Source: Heterocephalus glaber (lineage: Eukaryota > Chordata > Mammalia > Rodentia > Bathyergidae). From it: a DNA stretch of 64,000 nucleotides. The stretch covers positions 14,269,824 to 14,333,823 of the forward strand of contig NW_004624781.1 of the NCBI RefSeq assembly GCF_000247695.1, in the 5' to 3' direction. The notes beneath the pieces were generated by a model. That model saw only the letters and a program-made list of their open reading frames with translations. It made no database searches and was not told the DNA's origin. This document shows, in pieces, positions 47,500 through 59,610 of the stretch. The position numbers were made by a program, and so were the translations under genes. How positions within the stretch are numbered: the first letter of the stretch is position 1; the number at the start of each line of letters is the position of its first letter.

Positions 47500-48110
47500 T
47501 CCATTGGGATGCTTTTTGTGTGCAGTATTTACTAAATGCAGCTATTTTCCTCACCAATAATCTCTTCTTATGCTAACACTGACTTTTCGATGAAAATATT
47601 TCTTCTTAACATTTGTTAATAAAAGTCTGATCTAGGGTTTTATAGTCCTTTTCAATAGCTGCTGCTGCTGCTAGAGTCAACACTAATTACATTTCAATCT
47701 TTGAATAAGGCCACCTTGGTTTATTACAATCTTAGCTCCCTGTTGGTAAATTAATCCACATATTTGAATTTCATGAAACACCCACAATTTACATTTCCTT
47801 GACAACAAACCTCAATCCAGTATTTTCAAGGACCGACATTTCTCAGCTGGGCACTGGTGTCTTAACCAAATGTGAATTTCTTTCCAATCAAAGTGTAAAC
47901 ACTGAATTAATTAATGAATTTCAGGACAGCTGTCCTGCACTCCTCAACCCAGAGCCATGTTTACAATCCTAACACACACCACAACCACACTTGCTCCATC
48001 TGGGATGGAGCCCAACCAGGGGCTTACATAATTTGGCAGTAAAAACTGATCAATTGCCAGGATGCAATATTGTGGCACTTGGCAAATAAAAGTGGTGTTT
48101 TGGAGTGGAA
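47500..48110. promoter_or_regulatory. Candidate conserved/regulatory intronic segment
   Basis: A repeat-free, AT-rich stretch with clustered motifs that could bind transcription factors: homeodomain-like AATTAATTAATGAATT, forkhead-like GTGTAAACAC and E-box ACAGCTGT near 47900-47940, plus a (CTG)n at 47660. This is inference from motif appearance only. Confidence 0.25.
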
Positions 48111-50039
48111 ATAATGGTTTATGAAAAGACTGCTAAGTGACGATAATTGCTTTAGTTAGCAAGACTGATGAGTGTTTCTTAGTAACAAAGAGCTTAGCTC
48201 TGGGAAGAACTATGAACATGCCCCAGATGGAGACACTTCTGCTCTCAGGGCCACCACATGTGACCAATGTGCATGGGGATTTGTCACGTAATACTGGTGG
48301 CTCTGCACTCTGACCTCCAGTGGAACCTCCAGGGCCTGGGCGTACATTCACCAGCCAGACCCCAGGTCCCCACAACTGCTGCAGAAACCAGCCAGGCAAT
48401 TTAGACCCTTGACAATGTGCTGTATCCTCTCCTCAGTAAAACCATGGTGCCCAAGCACTCATCAGGGACCCTGGCAAGGGGCCGAAGTGGGAGACTCCAT
48501 ATATGCTTGCTGTGAGTAAACAATTCTATCACATCATACAAGTCACCTGAGACAGAATCTAAAGCGAAGATGGGAATTCAAGGGGTCTCAGTGTGATCCT
48601 GAGCTTAATTCCAGCAAATACGATGTGAGCCACAAATCAAAATGCAGTTTCCCCAAGTGGGAACCTGGTGTCTCATTCAGAGGAAAGCTACTGCCAATCT
48701 GATGATGAACAGACTGAAACCTCTACACACAAGCCAAATGCTTACTCCTAATGGACATCCTGTGGGACCGGCAAGAAGGCGATTCCATGAGGGAATCTCC
48801 ACATTAGAACTTCCACTAAAAGTGGAAACAGAAGAGTGGGAAATTACACAGAATGGATTCAACGAATTCCCAGACGACAGAAGAGGTGGCCCTACTTAAT
48901 CTGAGCTTTCCATTTTATCTATGCTTTCTGTAGTGTAAGTGTAAGAAACTGGACAAACTTGCACAATTTCCAAAGAAATGTCTTTGCATATAGCCGAGCC
49001 TTTTTAGAGCTCCCTGGGAAAACCATTTAAAAAATAAACTTGAGGTTTGAAAATAAAACCGGAGTTCAGTATGGTTTGAATCTCTTTAAACAAGCCTGAC
49101 AACCAAAACTTTCCTGTTTTTGGAAAAATACTGAGTGCTACCCCCTCTCCCCAAAACCACCTCCTACAAAAAGGCCATCACAAAGCACGACAGCCCGTGG
49201 GAAGGGTCCGCTTGCTACGAATGGAGGACCCGGAGACCCACAAAGAAGTCTGAAGGTCAGGGGTCACTGGTGCTACTAGGTTTTGGAGTTTTGGAGCCTT
49301 CTTCTACAGGTAGTTTCTGGGTTCTTCTTGATCTGAACAAAGAATTGGTAAAGACAAGCGCAAAAACCAGCAAGGTTTTACATTTATTAAAGGTAGGAAA
49401 AGAAACACGGTCTAGAGAGCGAGTGCAGACCAATTAAAAGTAGGAGAAGTACACTCTGCTGGGTGGGAACTGACCACTGTGAGAGAGAGCACAGTGCCCA
49501 AAGGCTCGGTGGCGGCCATGTTTTGAGGGCTCCCCTCACTCAGGCTGAGGTCAGGTCTAGGTTGTCCTATCAAAAACCAGCTTGAGCTCTTGAGAGAATA
49601 ACTGAAGATAGCACTTTCTGATTGCTCCCAGGTGCAGGGCTTTGGGATGTGTTTTTCTGCCAACTTCCTGGATCTCTGTGATTGACAGGTCACACCCACT
49701 TGCTTAGCTGGTTTGCCACACCCTAATCTCCTGCCTCACCAGCACTGACCATCAGACTCATGTGTCAGGCCCTGGGTGCCAAGCTGGCTTTTCAAGGGCA
49801 TCCTCATTACTGTCTAGGGTCTGCCTCCTCCCTTCCCCATGAGTGAGACTCAAGCCTCCCGTTCTCCTACCCAATGGTACACAGATCACTGCTCTAGTTA
49901 CAGTGTCCATATGTTCCAAGTTTAATTTTTGAATTCAACAATATCTTCCATTCCTCGGTCTTGAAAAAATATATAGAATTCATGTCCCCAAAATTGCTTA
50001 AGATAGGTTCACTTCACCCTGAAATAGTTTTTCTTTTTT
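48111..50039. other. CGNL1 intron 1, no recognised element
   Basis: About 1.9 kb with nothing firmly assignable. Confidence 0.4.
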
Positions 50040-50215
50040 CCAATACAGGAGATTGAGCACGGGGCACGCTATCACCAACCTATACTCCCAGCACTTTGTA
50101 CTTTTTGAGACAGAGTCTAGCCAAGTTGCCCAGGTTAGCCTCCAGCTAGCCATCTTCTTGCCTGAGCCTTCAAGTAGCTGAGATTACAGGCTGTGCCACT
50201 TCGCTGGCCCTGTGA
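50040..50215 (-). repeat. 7SL-derived B1/Alu-like SINE (diverged)
   Basis: TACTTTTTGAGACAGAGTCT, CCAAGTTGCCCAGGTTAGCC and AGTAGCTGAGATTACAGGCT. Confidence 0.85.
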
Positions 50216-50665
50216 TTTCTCTGCAAAGCTGAGATACAGAGTGAGTGGTTCTGGGAACTGAGATAGGGCATATCGTCCTGACCGTAATAGAAACTGTTTC
50301 TAACACTGGGCTCAGTCAAATCCCAGCTGGAGACATGTTTTCCAGTCTCTAGGGCCAGGTTCTCAATGGTGAATTCATATGGTAATTAGGAAAATGAAAT
50401 GATATAATGTATGCTAAATGAAATTATAGGAATCTGGGAACAACAACAAAAAAATCCAGTATGGCATTTATGCCCACAAGAAAGCTGATTTTGTTCATAA
50501 AGTGCTCTTAAACACTTCGGAGGCAGAGGGGAAAAAAATCCACTTGTTAACCAAACAGTATCAACCACCAATACCCTGAAATAATTTATTAGCTAATTAA
50601 GAAATTAGAAGGCTGAGAATCTAAAATATGAAGCTATGTCCACAATGGAGATTTAATAAGTATTT
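50216..50665. other. CGNL1 intron 1, no recognised element
   Basis: Nothing assignable. Confidence 0.4.
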
Positions 50666-50667
50666 GC

Positions 50668-50755
50668 TGGGTTGGGGCTGTAGCTCAGTAGTGGAACACT
50701 TGCCCAGTATGTGAGACCCTGGGTTCGATCTCGACCTCTGCAAAAAAAGTAATAA
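50668..50755 (+). repeat. ID-type SINE, older variant
   Basis: GGGTTGGGGCTGTAGCTCAG, then GGTTCGATCTCGACC and an A tail. Confidence 0.88.
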
Positions 50756-51444
50756 ATAGTTGTTGAATGGATAAATGAACATCTTCATTTTGCCACGTGC
50801 ATAGAACAGGTTTTGACCAGAGACAACAGACTCAGACTACCTGTGCTAGAGTTCACTATATGAAGCCTAAGCCCAAAACAACAACAATTGGTGAAACAGC
50901 ATTTACCCTCTAAGCCCAAATCTGGCTCCAGATACCTCCTCAAACGCATCCTGCCAATCATGGCCAATGTAGACACAGCATAAAACCCACTTATCATACC
51001 TGACATACATTACCTAAACACACACTGAACCCTAAACACTCAAGAAATAAACTTCTCCCTACACCAAGTGGAGACTTCTCGGGCCTCTTAGTCTTGCTGA
51101 TGAGGAGATAGGGCATGGCAAAGCTGGCTGGGGAACTGAGTGGAACCACATTTTAAGCTTTTTCAACTGATTCTGAGTCACAAGTGCTTGTCACCCTTGC
51201 CCGCCTGGATGGATCCTCAAAGCAGCCAGCAGCAGGGGCCCCACTGTCTCTACCTTCACGATGTGTGAGCTCCCACGGGTCAGGACTTCCTCCTCGCTCT
51301 CACCTGGTATTGCCTCTCTGCTTGAGTCTTTCTGTGTCTCTGCCCCTCCACTCTCTGGTACTGGAGCGCTGCAGACTAAACCACACCCCGGCACCCATGC
51401 GCCTGTCTAGCCCTGCCTGGAGGGTCGCACCTGGCCGTGCCTCC
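50756..51444. other. CGNL1 intron 1, no recognised element
   Basis: The 51184-51492 open frame shows no family resemblance. Confidence 0.4.
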
Positions 51445-51520
51445 CACCAGCTACATCTCCAGCACCCAGAACAGTGTCTGGCAGAGGCCTGAATAGCAAG
51501 CACTGAACAAATAAGTGAAT
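51445..51520 (+). repeat. L2-like 3' end
   Basis: CATCTCCAGCACCCAGAACA, then CACTGAACAAATAAGTGAAT, is the typical L2 ending. Confidence 0.5.
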
Positions 51521-52316
51521 GGGCAGGTGACTTAACCATCTTGCATGCACACAGCTCCCTAAACTCCCTTTCAATATTTGAACAGTGTAGAAAGAAAGAA
51601 AGTCAAGATTTTCCATAACAGACAGTCATCCCTCAGGTACCTCCAGACAGTATTTATAACTGTTTAAAACCCTAGAAGCGGATCCACGGGTGTTCCTTGT
51701 CACTGCCAGCCTCCACATCAGGTGTGTGTCCCAAAACAAGGAAGCAGGCCCTGGGTTTACCGAGCACCCTCTAGGAGGTATGTGGATTTTCACTGATGCC
51801 AGGTACAACAAGCCCAATTCTCAAAACGTCCTCAATGACAAATTCCAAAGCAAAATATTCCCAGCTTTCGATGCTTCCAAGAGACAACGAGGGAATGCTG
51901 TCCATCTTTGTCCTCATCAGAGAAAAGGGTAAGGGCTCTGCATCATGAGAAAGCTTGGCTGAGTGACTAAAACTCCAAGCCCTGTGGGAAGCACCATAAG
52001 TCCCCTACCACCGTGTGGTATCCAATCACAAATCCACCAGGGCTCGTAGACGCAGGAGTCAGCTGTTTGCACAGGCTCCAGAGTGTGCTCTAAAGGACAG
52101 CCACCCGGATTTGCCCACAGAAACCTACCAAGTGTCAGGCAACGTGGCTGCTAAACACTGAAGATAAGTCTGTATGGTTACCCAAAATATTAATACAAGA
52201 GAAACTTAGCGGGTTCCTACAGGTGTAAATGCAATTTCTCTATGGCCAAGACAGTTACTATGCCCAAAGCTGACGGCCCTGGTGGAATGGTTCCCCAGTA
52301 AGTCTCCTTGTCTAGC
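51521..52316. other. CGNL1 intron 1, no recognised element
   Basis: Nothing assignable. Confidence 0.4.
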
Positions 52317-52610
52317 TTGTATATAGCATGCACATTACAATACTCAGAACAAAGAAATGGTCAAGGAAACTCCAAGTTGATGACTTCGCTTTTATTGCAT
52401 AACTCTTAAATGCAGTACTGTAATGTACAACAGAACATACAACTACAGTCCTGTACTGTACAGTGCACTCAGCAAAAATTAGTTGTGCACTGTAGAAGAA
52501 GCCACCATAAGGCCACACTGCCTTTCACGTTCCTGTGTCCTAAGTCCAAATGCAGGTAGTAAATCCAAACAGCCGTTAAACAGGTAGGTCATTAAATGAG
52601 CAATATCTGT
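52317..52610 (+). repeat. Non-autonomous DNA transposon, copy 1
   Basis: It shares long blocks with 61560-62030: CTTGTATATAGCATGCACAT, CAGTCCTGTACTGTACAGT and TCAGCAAAAATTA. The right end GTCATTAAATGAGCAAT matches the other copy's terminal repeat. The left end is missing or unrecognisable. Confidence 0.8.
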
Positions 52611-53169
52611 AACTTAATTCCTATTTTAGACTTCCACAAGTTTGTGTGATATACAGATGTCTTTAAAAAAAACTCAAAAAAACCCTCAAAGATCTTTAGT
52701 ATTCATTTAATGTTTCTCATAATATGAATATAAAACAATTCTAGTTTTTATGTTACCATTAAACCAAACCAAAATTGTACATTCAGTATAATTTTTAAAA
52801 ACAATACAAATCAAATTCTCCACCCTAATTAAATATGCAAGGCAATGATAATTTTGCTGAAACTGTATCACCACACATGGTATGGGAGGAACTGCATGGC
52901 CCAGGTCCTCATGAGGTCATCACACACATGCATCACCTTCTACATTTTCTATAATATTTTTCAACCAAATGATGAAGAAACCTGTATTCAGTGCCTGTAT
53001 TCAGTCTGCTGTGATATCACTGGGTGCAAGGGATTATTCACACATCCAGGATGTCTTGATTCTTTTCCATAGCACATGTTTGAAATACGATATACCCTGA
53101 TGCCCAAATCATAAACACAAGCATTGGAATTGAGGGCGTGTACCTGGCTGGCGCCCTCTCAGGCAGGAT
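52611..53169. other. CGNL1 intron 1, AT-rich
   Basis: No recognised element. Confidence 0.4.
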
Positions 53170-53290
53170 ACACTCACACTCCTGTTTTGTTTAATCACTA
53201 ACAAGGTCTTACTGAGTGCCTAGCACGGTGCCAGGCACAGTTCTCCAGCACTCATGCAGACCAAGTCCCTGACCCACCGAACTTATGCTC
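53170..53290 (+). repeat. MIR/L2-class fossil
   Basis: CTTACTGAGTGCCTAGCACG, GTGCCAGGCACAGTTCTCCA and AAGTCCCTGACCCACCGAAC follow an old mammal-wide repeat, same type as 27210-27325. Confidence 0.5.
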
Positions 53291-53708
53291 AACACTAGGA
53301 AGAGAACAGCAGGGTCAGGAAGGGCTCAGGTGGTGGTGCAGGACCATCTCACACAGGGAGGTTTGAAAGAGATCTCGAGCTCTCTGCAGCCCCTGGAGCT
53401 CAAGAGAAACACAGAGTCCTGGGCAGATTCTCTGCATTTGCACCCTCCCACTGAGGTTCTCTCCCTGTTCTAGCACTTCAACACAGAGAAGAAAAAGAGA
53501 AAGACTGGACAAGAAAAGTGAGGAGCCACAGCCAGCGGGATGGGAAGAAACCAGAAGAAGCGAGAAGCTAGAGTAGGAAGAGGAGGAGCCATCGTGCTGC
53601 TGCCAAGTAGCAAAGACGAGGAGTAATCGTGGTATTGGGCAGAATAGAGCCCCAAGGTGAGCTCAAGGAGAAGAACTTTGACACTGGAGTGGAAGGCAGG
53701 GAGGCGGA

Positions 53709-54688
53709 NNNNNNNNNNNNNNNNNNNNNNNNNNNNNNNNNNNNNNNNNNNNNNNNNNNNNNNNNNNNNNNNNNNNNNNNNNNNNNNNNNNNNNNNNNNN
53801 NNNNNNNNNNNNNNNNNNNNNNNNNNNNNNNNNNNNNNNNNNNNNNNNNNNNNNNNNNNNNNNNNNNNNNNNNNNNNNNNNNNNNNNNNNNNNNNNNNNN
53901 NNNNNNNNNNNNNNNNNNNNNNNNNNNNNNNNNNNNNNNNNNNNNNNNNNNNNNNNNNNNNNNNNNNNNNNNNNNNNNNNNNNNNNNNNNNNNNNNNNNN
54001 NNNNNNNNNNNNNNNNNNNNNNNNNNNNNNNNNNNNNNNNNNNNNNNNNNNNNNNNNNNNNNNNNNNNNNNNNNNNNNNNNNNNNNNNNNNNNNNNNNNN
54101 NNNNNNNNNNNNNNNNNNNNNNNNNNNNNNNNNNNNNNNNNNNNNNNNNNNNNNNNNNNNNNNNNNNNNNNNNNNNNNNNNNNNNNNNNNNNNNNNNNNN
54201 NNNNNNNNNNNNNNNNNNNNNNNNNNNNNNNNNNNNNNNNNNNNNNNNNNNNNNNNNNNNNNNNNNNNNNNNNNNNNNNNNNNNNNNNNNNNNNNNNNNN
54301 NNNNNNNNNNNNNNNNNNNNNNNNNNNNNNNNNNNNNNNNNNNNNNNNNNNNNNNNNNNNNNNNNNNNNNNNNNNNNNNNNNNNNNNNNNNNNNNNNNNN
54401 NNNNNNNNNNNNNNNNNNNNNNNNNNNNNNNNNNNNNNNNNNNNNNNNNNNNNNNNNNNNNNNNNNNNNNNNNNNNNNNNNNNNNNNNNNNNNNNNNNNN
54501 NNNNNNNNNNNNNNNNNNNNNNNNNNNNNNNNNNNNNNNNNNNNNNNNNNNNNNNNNNNNNNNNNNNNNNNNNNNNNNNNNNNNNNNNNNNNNNNNNNNN
54601 NNNNNNNNNNNNNNNNNNNNNNNNNNNNNNNNNNNNNNNNNNNNNNNNNNNNNNNNNNNNNNNNNNNNNNNNNNNNNNNNNNNNNNNN
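53709..54688. other. Assembly gap (980 N)
   Basis: A run of 980 undetermined bases. Open frames running through it are artefacts. The right edge falls at the start of a 7SL-type SINE, so the gap probably holds the SINE's T-rich tail or more repeat. Confidence 0.99.
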
Positions 54689-54828
54689 TTTGAGACAGTG
54701 TCTTGCCATGCAGTTCAGGCTGGCTTTGAACTCACTATGTAGCCAGGGTGGCCTCAAACTCACAGCATTCCTCCTGCCTCAGTCTCCCGAATGCTGAGAC
54801 TACAGGCATGCGCCACCACACTGGGCTT
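54689..54828 (-). repeat. 7SL-derived B1/Alu-like SINE
   Basis: TTTGAGACAGTGTCTTGCCA, then CTCCTGCCTCAGTCTCCCGA and CAGGCATGCGCCACCACACT. The 3' side on its own strand is lost in the gap. Confidence 0.93.
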
Positions 54829-55215
54829 CTCCTTTTTGTTCTTTTGTTACAGTATACTTTGGGTTTCTCAAATAAGAGAAATAATGCAATACTTAAACTT
54901 GTGTGTCTGATTTATTTCACTCAAGTTTATGGTCTCAAGATGCATCCATTTACCTGAAAATGCCTCAAGTTTATCCTTCTTTATAGCAGTGATATTCCAT
55001 TGTGTATATATACCACATTTTCTTTATCCATTCATCAGTTGATGGCCACATGGGCTGTTTCCAAGATTTAGCTATCATAAATTATGCTGCTATAAACATG
55101 AATATGCAGGTATCACTGGGGTATGATGACTTTAACTCTCAGGAAGATACCTAGAAGGGGAAGAGCTGGGTCAAATGGAACGTCTAGTTTTATTTCTTGA
55201 GGACTCTCCATATTA
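54829..55215 (-). repeat. L1 ORF2 end and 3' UTR fragment
   Basis: CATCAGTTGATGGCCACATG, GGCTGTTTCCAAGATTTAGC and TATGCTGCTATAAACATGAA equal the reverse complement of the same L1 region seen at 23500-23650, but more diverged and without an open frame. Confidence 0.85.
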
Positions 55216-55400
55216 ACTCTTAAATATGCTTATTGTGTACCGAGTGTGCATCAAGTGCCTTTACACTGAACATTAACCCACCCTGAACTGTAAGGTGCAC
55301 ATCGTCCTCTGCATATTAACCCAGCGTTGCCCATTAACACACTGCAGTTTGGGTAGTTAACCGATTACTGTGTGGAAAACTCCAAAGAAAAACAAATATG
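55216..55400 (-). repeat. MIR-like fossil
   Basis: Spaced similarity to a reverse MIR: TTATTGTGTACCGAGTGTGC, TTTACACTGAACATTAACCC. Weak. Confidence 0.35.
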
Positions 55401-56535
55401 TAAACATCTCCCTTTTCTCCTAGGGGCTCCTTGATAAAGGTTTTTCTTGTGAAAGCCGAAGAAGTGTCTCATTTAGTTTCCTGGACAGTGCTCTCATGGG
55501 AGGCTCCTGAGTCACCATGGTGAGGTGCAACAAACTAGCCTGATCTCCATCCAACTTCCTGTGGGGGGCAGGAAGCAGACTCTCCTATCCAAACAAGTGT
55601 CAGGTTGTTAAATGAAACAGGCAATAAAAGTTTAAAAATCCTGGACCGGAAAAAAAAAATCACTACAAAGAAAGGAGAAAAAAAACCAAAGAGGAAAAGG
55701 AAAACACACAAAAAGGAGACAAAGAAAGGAAATCCTTGCCTGGCAGTTAAGGGTTTAACAAAAACAAAAACAAAGCAAAAAAAAGTCCCCAGGCTCCAGA
55801 GTGGGGGGCCACACATTTCCCTAGAGCTTCAGGCTCTGTTACCTACCAGAGACAGACAACTGTGACTTCTTGGTGAAATGTGAAGGAGTCACAATCAGTC
55901 TAAAGAAGCTAAAAACACTAAACAAGAAAGGAACAACAGTAAAAACCCAGCATCAACATCAGGAGAAAAAAACAGACTCAATTGAGGAAGCCTTCAGCTG
56001 AGTCCTCTGCCCAGTCCCTCCCACACCTGTGCTCACACCTGTGACCTCAGCAGGAGACCCTGCCTGCCCGGCCGCCTCACCTCGTGGGTGTAGTGAGTGC
56101 CCATGAAGGAAGGGTATGATCTGTGCTTAATGAAGACCACCGGTAGCAACAGCACAGGGAAACAAGCTCCTCGCTGGGACCGGCGAGAAAGGCATCCGAA
56201 AGAGAATCCAAAAAGTAAAATGTCACTCTTTGTCAAGAAATGGCCTCAGAGAGCGGGTGAGGGGAAGGTGCTGGCTTAAGAGGGTTGGGAAACGAGCAGA
56301 TTAAAGGCAAAGGACCCATACAGAAGTGCTTTGCTGAAGCTGATAAAGTTGCTTTCTATAGAGGGATGTGTTAATCCTGAAGCCACTGTACCCGTGCAAT
56401 AGACACTGGGTGGTGGGAGCCCTGCTTCTCGCTGTTGAGTGGGAGGTGATAGACATGTGGGGGACATAGCTGATGAACGGTGTGACAGTGAATTGGAGCT
56501 GGAGACACTGGGTGTGCGGATGGTTACATATGGAA
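55401..56535. other. CGNL1 intron 1, with A-rich stretch
   Basis: 55640-55790 is a long imperfect A-rich tract on plus, encoding only a lysine-rich spurious frame. The rest is unassigned. Confidence 0.4.
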
Positions 56536-56563
56536 GTGTGTGTGTGTGTGTGTGTGTGTGTGT
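56536..56563 (+). repeat. (GT)n microsatellite
   Basis: 14 uninterrupted GT units. Confidence 0.97.
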
Positions 56564-57386
56564 ACATGCAGTAGGGCACACACATACCCTTCCTTGCTTT
56601 TAGTCAAGATGGCCAAAAGTAGCAGTTCCCCAGTAGCAGTGACCAACTTGGCACCCAGATCTTGCTTTTGAACGCCAATAAGTTCTCCATAAAAGGAACC
56701 AGGGCCCCTCAAAGAAGTGGCTGATTCTAAGACCAGGGAAGGAAATATAAAAGGTGAATCCAGAGCATCTTATAGTGTCAGAAATTAAAGAAGTGCTTAA
56801 AAACAAATACCACCCACAATGATGCAGTTATGTCCAAGGGACAGAAGGGCCAGCTGAAAGACCTCCCAACTGCCAAAGCTAGAACCAAATTTAGTGGTGC
56901 TTAATTATAACCCAATGTATAAGATACACTTCCATGAGTCCACACTTAGATGGGTGAATAAATACACAAATGGGGAAGATACAGACAAATCTCTCACACA
57001 GAATGCTAGAGAATTTAGGTGTTCTTCTCTCCATAAGGGAAAAAGAGCTTAACTCTTCACTTCTTGGGTGTGGGCCACACACAGTGACTTCCTCCCTCAA
57101 AGTACAGTATGGAAAGAGGAAAAAGGGAATAACTATGTGGAGAAATCTGACAAGCTTGACCTCAGCCAGGCCCCCATCGAGACCTCCATCAATAGGAGTA
57201 CATCACGCAGTGACACGCACTATGAATAGTCAAGGTCATCCAACACAAAGCAAGTCCCAGCAATCATGACAGCCAAAGGAGCTTGAGGAGACAGCTAAAC
57301 GGATGGGATCCTGGGACAGGAACAAATAACCTAAAAACTAAGAAAACAGGAATGAAGAATGGATGCTAGCTAATAATCGATCAGCG

Positions 57387-58069
57387 CAGTGTTACCTCAG
57401 TTGTCAAACTCAGCTGGTTCCAAATTCAAGTTTGTACACTGAGGAGTTCAAGAACTGAATATATTTTTCCCATAAGAAATAACAGAAAACCAGGGCTGGG
57501 GATTTAGCTCAGTGGTGCCATGCCTGGCTGGCAAGCACAAGGTCCTGAGTTCAATCCCGGTTATAGAAAAATAAATAATAAAAAACAAAATAACTGGTTC
57601 TGAAGCCCAAAAATTACACTTATAAATTCATTTTCCAGGACTTTGACAAATTTCACAGTGATTTGTTTCTTTAACTGTATTATAGCTTTCACTGTTTTCC
57701 TCTTAGCTTTACTGCTGGTATCACTAACTTTCTTTGGAGCCATGGTTACAATATTTTATGCAAATACTATAAAGCACACACACACATACAAAAAGCATGC
57801 AATGATGAATGTTTGAGCGCACTGATACAAGCACTATATGTTGTCTGGGTGAGAGCAGCGCTTAGCCTGAAGCATTGCCCCTTTGCGTCCAACATGAAAT
57901 ATGATGCGATCCGTGACTCACTCTCAGCCCACACAGGATTCTTCAAGTCTGATTTTCAGTTCGACTATCAAGCAAAGTTACAAACACCGAGCATACTTTT
58001 TTTCAGACTTTGCTGTTTGAGTAGTGGAAAGTTTGAGCTTGGAGCAATTCGACAACTGAGGTACCACTG
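57387..58069 (-). mobile_element. Tigger-type DNA transposon with terminal inverted repeats
   Basis: The left end is CAGTGTTACCTCAGTTGTC. The right end, read in reverse complement, is CAGTGGTACCTCAGTTGTC. TA follows at 58070-58071; the left flank has decayed to CG. On the minus strand from 57743 a short frame starts MAPKKVSDTSSKAKR, resembling the N-terminal end of a Tigger (CENP-B-like) transposase, and is cut short. Two-ended but internally deleted and non-functional. An ID SINE sits inside. Confidence 0.85.
57492..57588 (+). repeat. ID-type SINE inside Tigger
   Basis: CAGGGCTGGGGATTTAGCTC and GAGTTCAATCCCGG with an A/T-rich tail. It interrupts the Tigger sequence on both sides. Confidence 0.92.
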
Positions 58070-58205
58070 TATTTGTTCATTAATTGTAATAAAGTAGATG
58101 TATGATGTTGGTAAAAGGGAAAGTTGAGTATAGGGTACAGGAGAACTTACTGTTGTGCCATCACAATTTTCTTGTAAATCTAAACTATTCTATTTTTAAA
58201 AAGGA

Positions 58206-59055
58206 AAACAAAACAAAATCAAAAAGTCCACCAAATAAACAAAAGAAGTCAGAGCTGTGGTCAGCATGGTCATTCCAATGAGGTGGGCAACCTGAACAGG
58301 ACGGGGTGACTCCTGCCCTTCAGAAGGGCACCTGGCCGCCAACCTGGTCAGGTCTCAAAACACCACTGCTGGGTTACACCTCTGCCAGGAAGGGCAGGGC
58401 CAATGGTCCCCAGGGCCTGGGGCAACACAGGGGATCACACGCCAGGGACCGGAAGAGAGCCTGGGCACAGCTGGAATCTCATCTCCACCACGATAACTGA
58501 TGAGCTGAGGACAGTTTCCCACAAAAGAGTAGAACTAAACTAAAATCTGCAGGCTGCATCTTGCTAACCAAAGAAGAACAAGCAGAGCTGGACAATCGAG
58601 GAGGATGTACCTTCCCCAGAGGCCAGAGCCCGGGACAGTTTAAATGGTGGTGACTGGGTAGCATGTGGGTAAACTCCCCCCATTCACCCCTGCCGCTTCT
58701 CCAAGACAGTCCTCTGCCCTTCGCTTCTCCATCTCAGGGGCAAAGATATGCTTCTCCAACAGAGAAATGGTAATTGGATGAAAACCGGAGAGCTGAGTTA
58801 GTCACAGAGCAGAACAAGGGAAACCAAATATAGGATGGGGCATGCGGGAGGGTTAGATCAGGAAAGGAACAAGAAAAAAAATGAGGGATGGATGGAGGCA
58901 ATTATGCAGAGAAAATGTCAATCAAATTGCTGGGCCTGTCGTGGGAAGCCAGCGACAGGAAATGCAGGCGGGGGTGTTACTTTGAGTGAACCCAAGGGAT
59001 GGCCAAGGTAAAACATTCTTCAATTAGCACCACCTTCCGGAAGTACCCTCCTCTC
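58206..59055. other. CGNL1 intron 1, no recognised element
   Basis: Nothing assignable. Confidence 0.4.
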
Positions 59056-59067
59056 CCAACTACTCTT

Positions 59068-59153
59068 TTTTTTTTTTTTTGGTACCGGGGATCGAACTCG
59101 GTTCCTTACGTTTTCAAAGCAGGCAGCAGAACTACTGAGCTAAATCCCCGGCC
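59068..59153 (-). repeat. ID-type SINE
   Basis: T run, then GGTACCGGGGATCGAACTCG and TACTGAGCTAAATCCCCGGC. Perfect 12-base duplication CCAACTACTCTT at 59056-59067 and 59154-59165. Confidence 0.95.
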
Positions 59154-59489
59154 CCAACTACTCTTCTCTTGTAATGCTTCTTCCTTACCAGTCACCTGGG
59201 TGTCTCTACGGTGTCCCTGATGGCTCAGACAACTAACTCAGGACCGTCACCTACTGAAATCCAGGCATCACCAGCAGTGCCCAAAGGCTCAGGCCACCTC
59301 CACTCCTGTGGGATGTGAACCCAGAGCTCTCACAGCCCCAAGTCACTTGGCTGAGCACGCTGTTACCCAAGGACACACAGCCAACCAGAGCCCACCACAT
59401 TCCCAGGCCATACCCCCCACCTCGGCTCCTAACAGCAGCTGTACTTTCACGTTTATCTTGCTGTTTTACTTTAGTGTCAGTCTCCTCCA

Positions 59490-59610
59490 TCAGACTGCAA
59501 GATCCATGAGAGCAGAGGCTACAATGGACTTTGCCCGTCCTTTTGCCCCCAGTGCTCCACAGCATGTCAGACATAATGCAACTATTCAGCAATTGGTTAA
59601 ATGAATGAGA
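59490..59610 (+). repeat. L2 3' end
   Basis: AAGATCCATGAGAGCAGAGG, CCCCCAGTGCTCCACAGCAT and AATTGGTTAAATGAATGA follow the L2 3' end in order. Confidence 0.65.

Larger units (their letters stand above)
56600..58200 (+). repeat. L1ME-like 3' end, split by a Tigger insert
   Basis: GATCCTGGGACAGGAACAAA (about 57308) lies before the insert. TTGTAAATCTAAACTATTCT, then a TTTTTAAAAAGG end, lies after it at 58170-58205. These are consecutive parts of an old L1ME 3' UTR. The left limit is approximate. Confidence 0.7.

Noticed and set aside
53629..54763. Three open frames of 354-366 codons around 53629-54763
   Set aside because: They run through the 980-base N gap and consist mostly of undetermined residues.
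55605..55865. Lysine-rich frame resembling a basic nuclear protein
   Set aside because: It is produced by an A-rich tract.
57561..57743. Small gene starting MAPKKV
   Set aside because: It lies between Tigger terminal repeats and is a broken transposase remnant.
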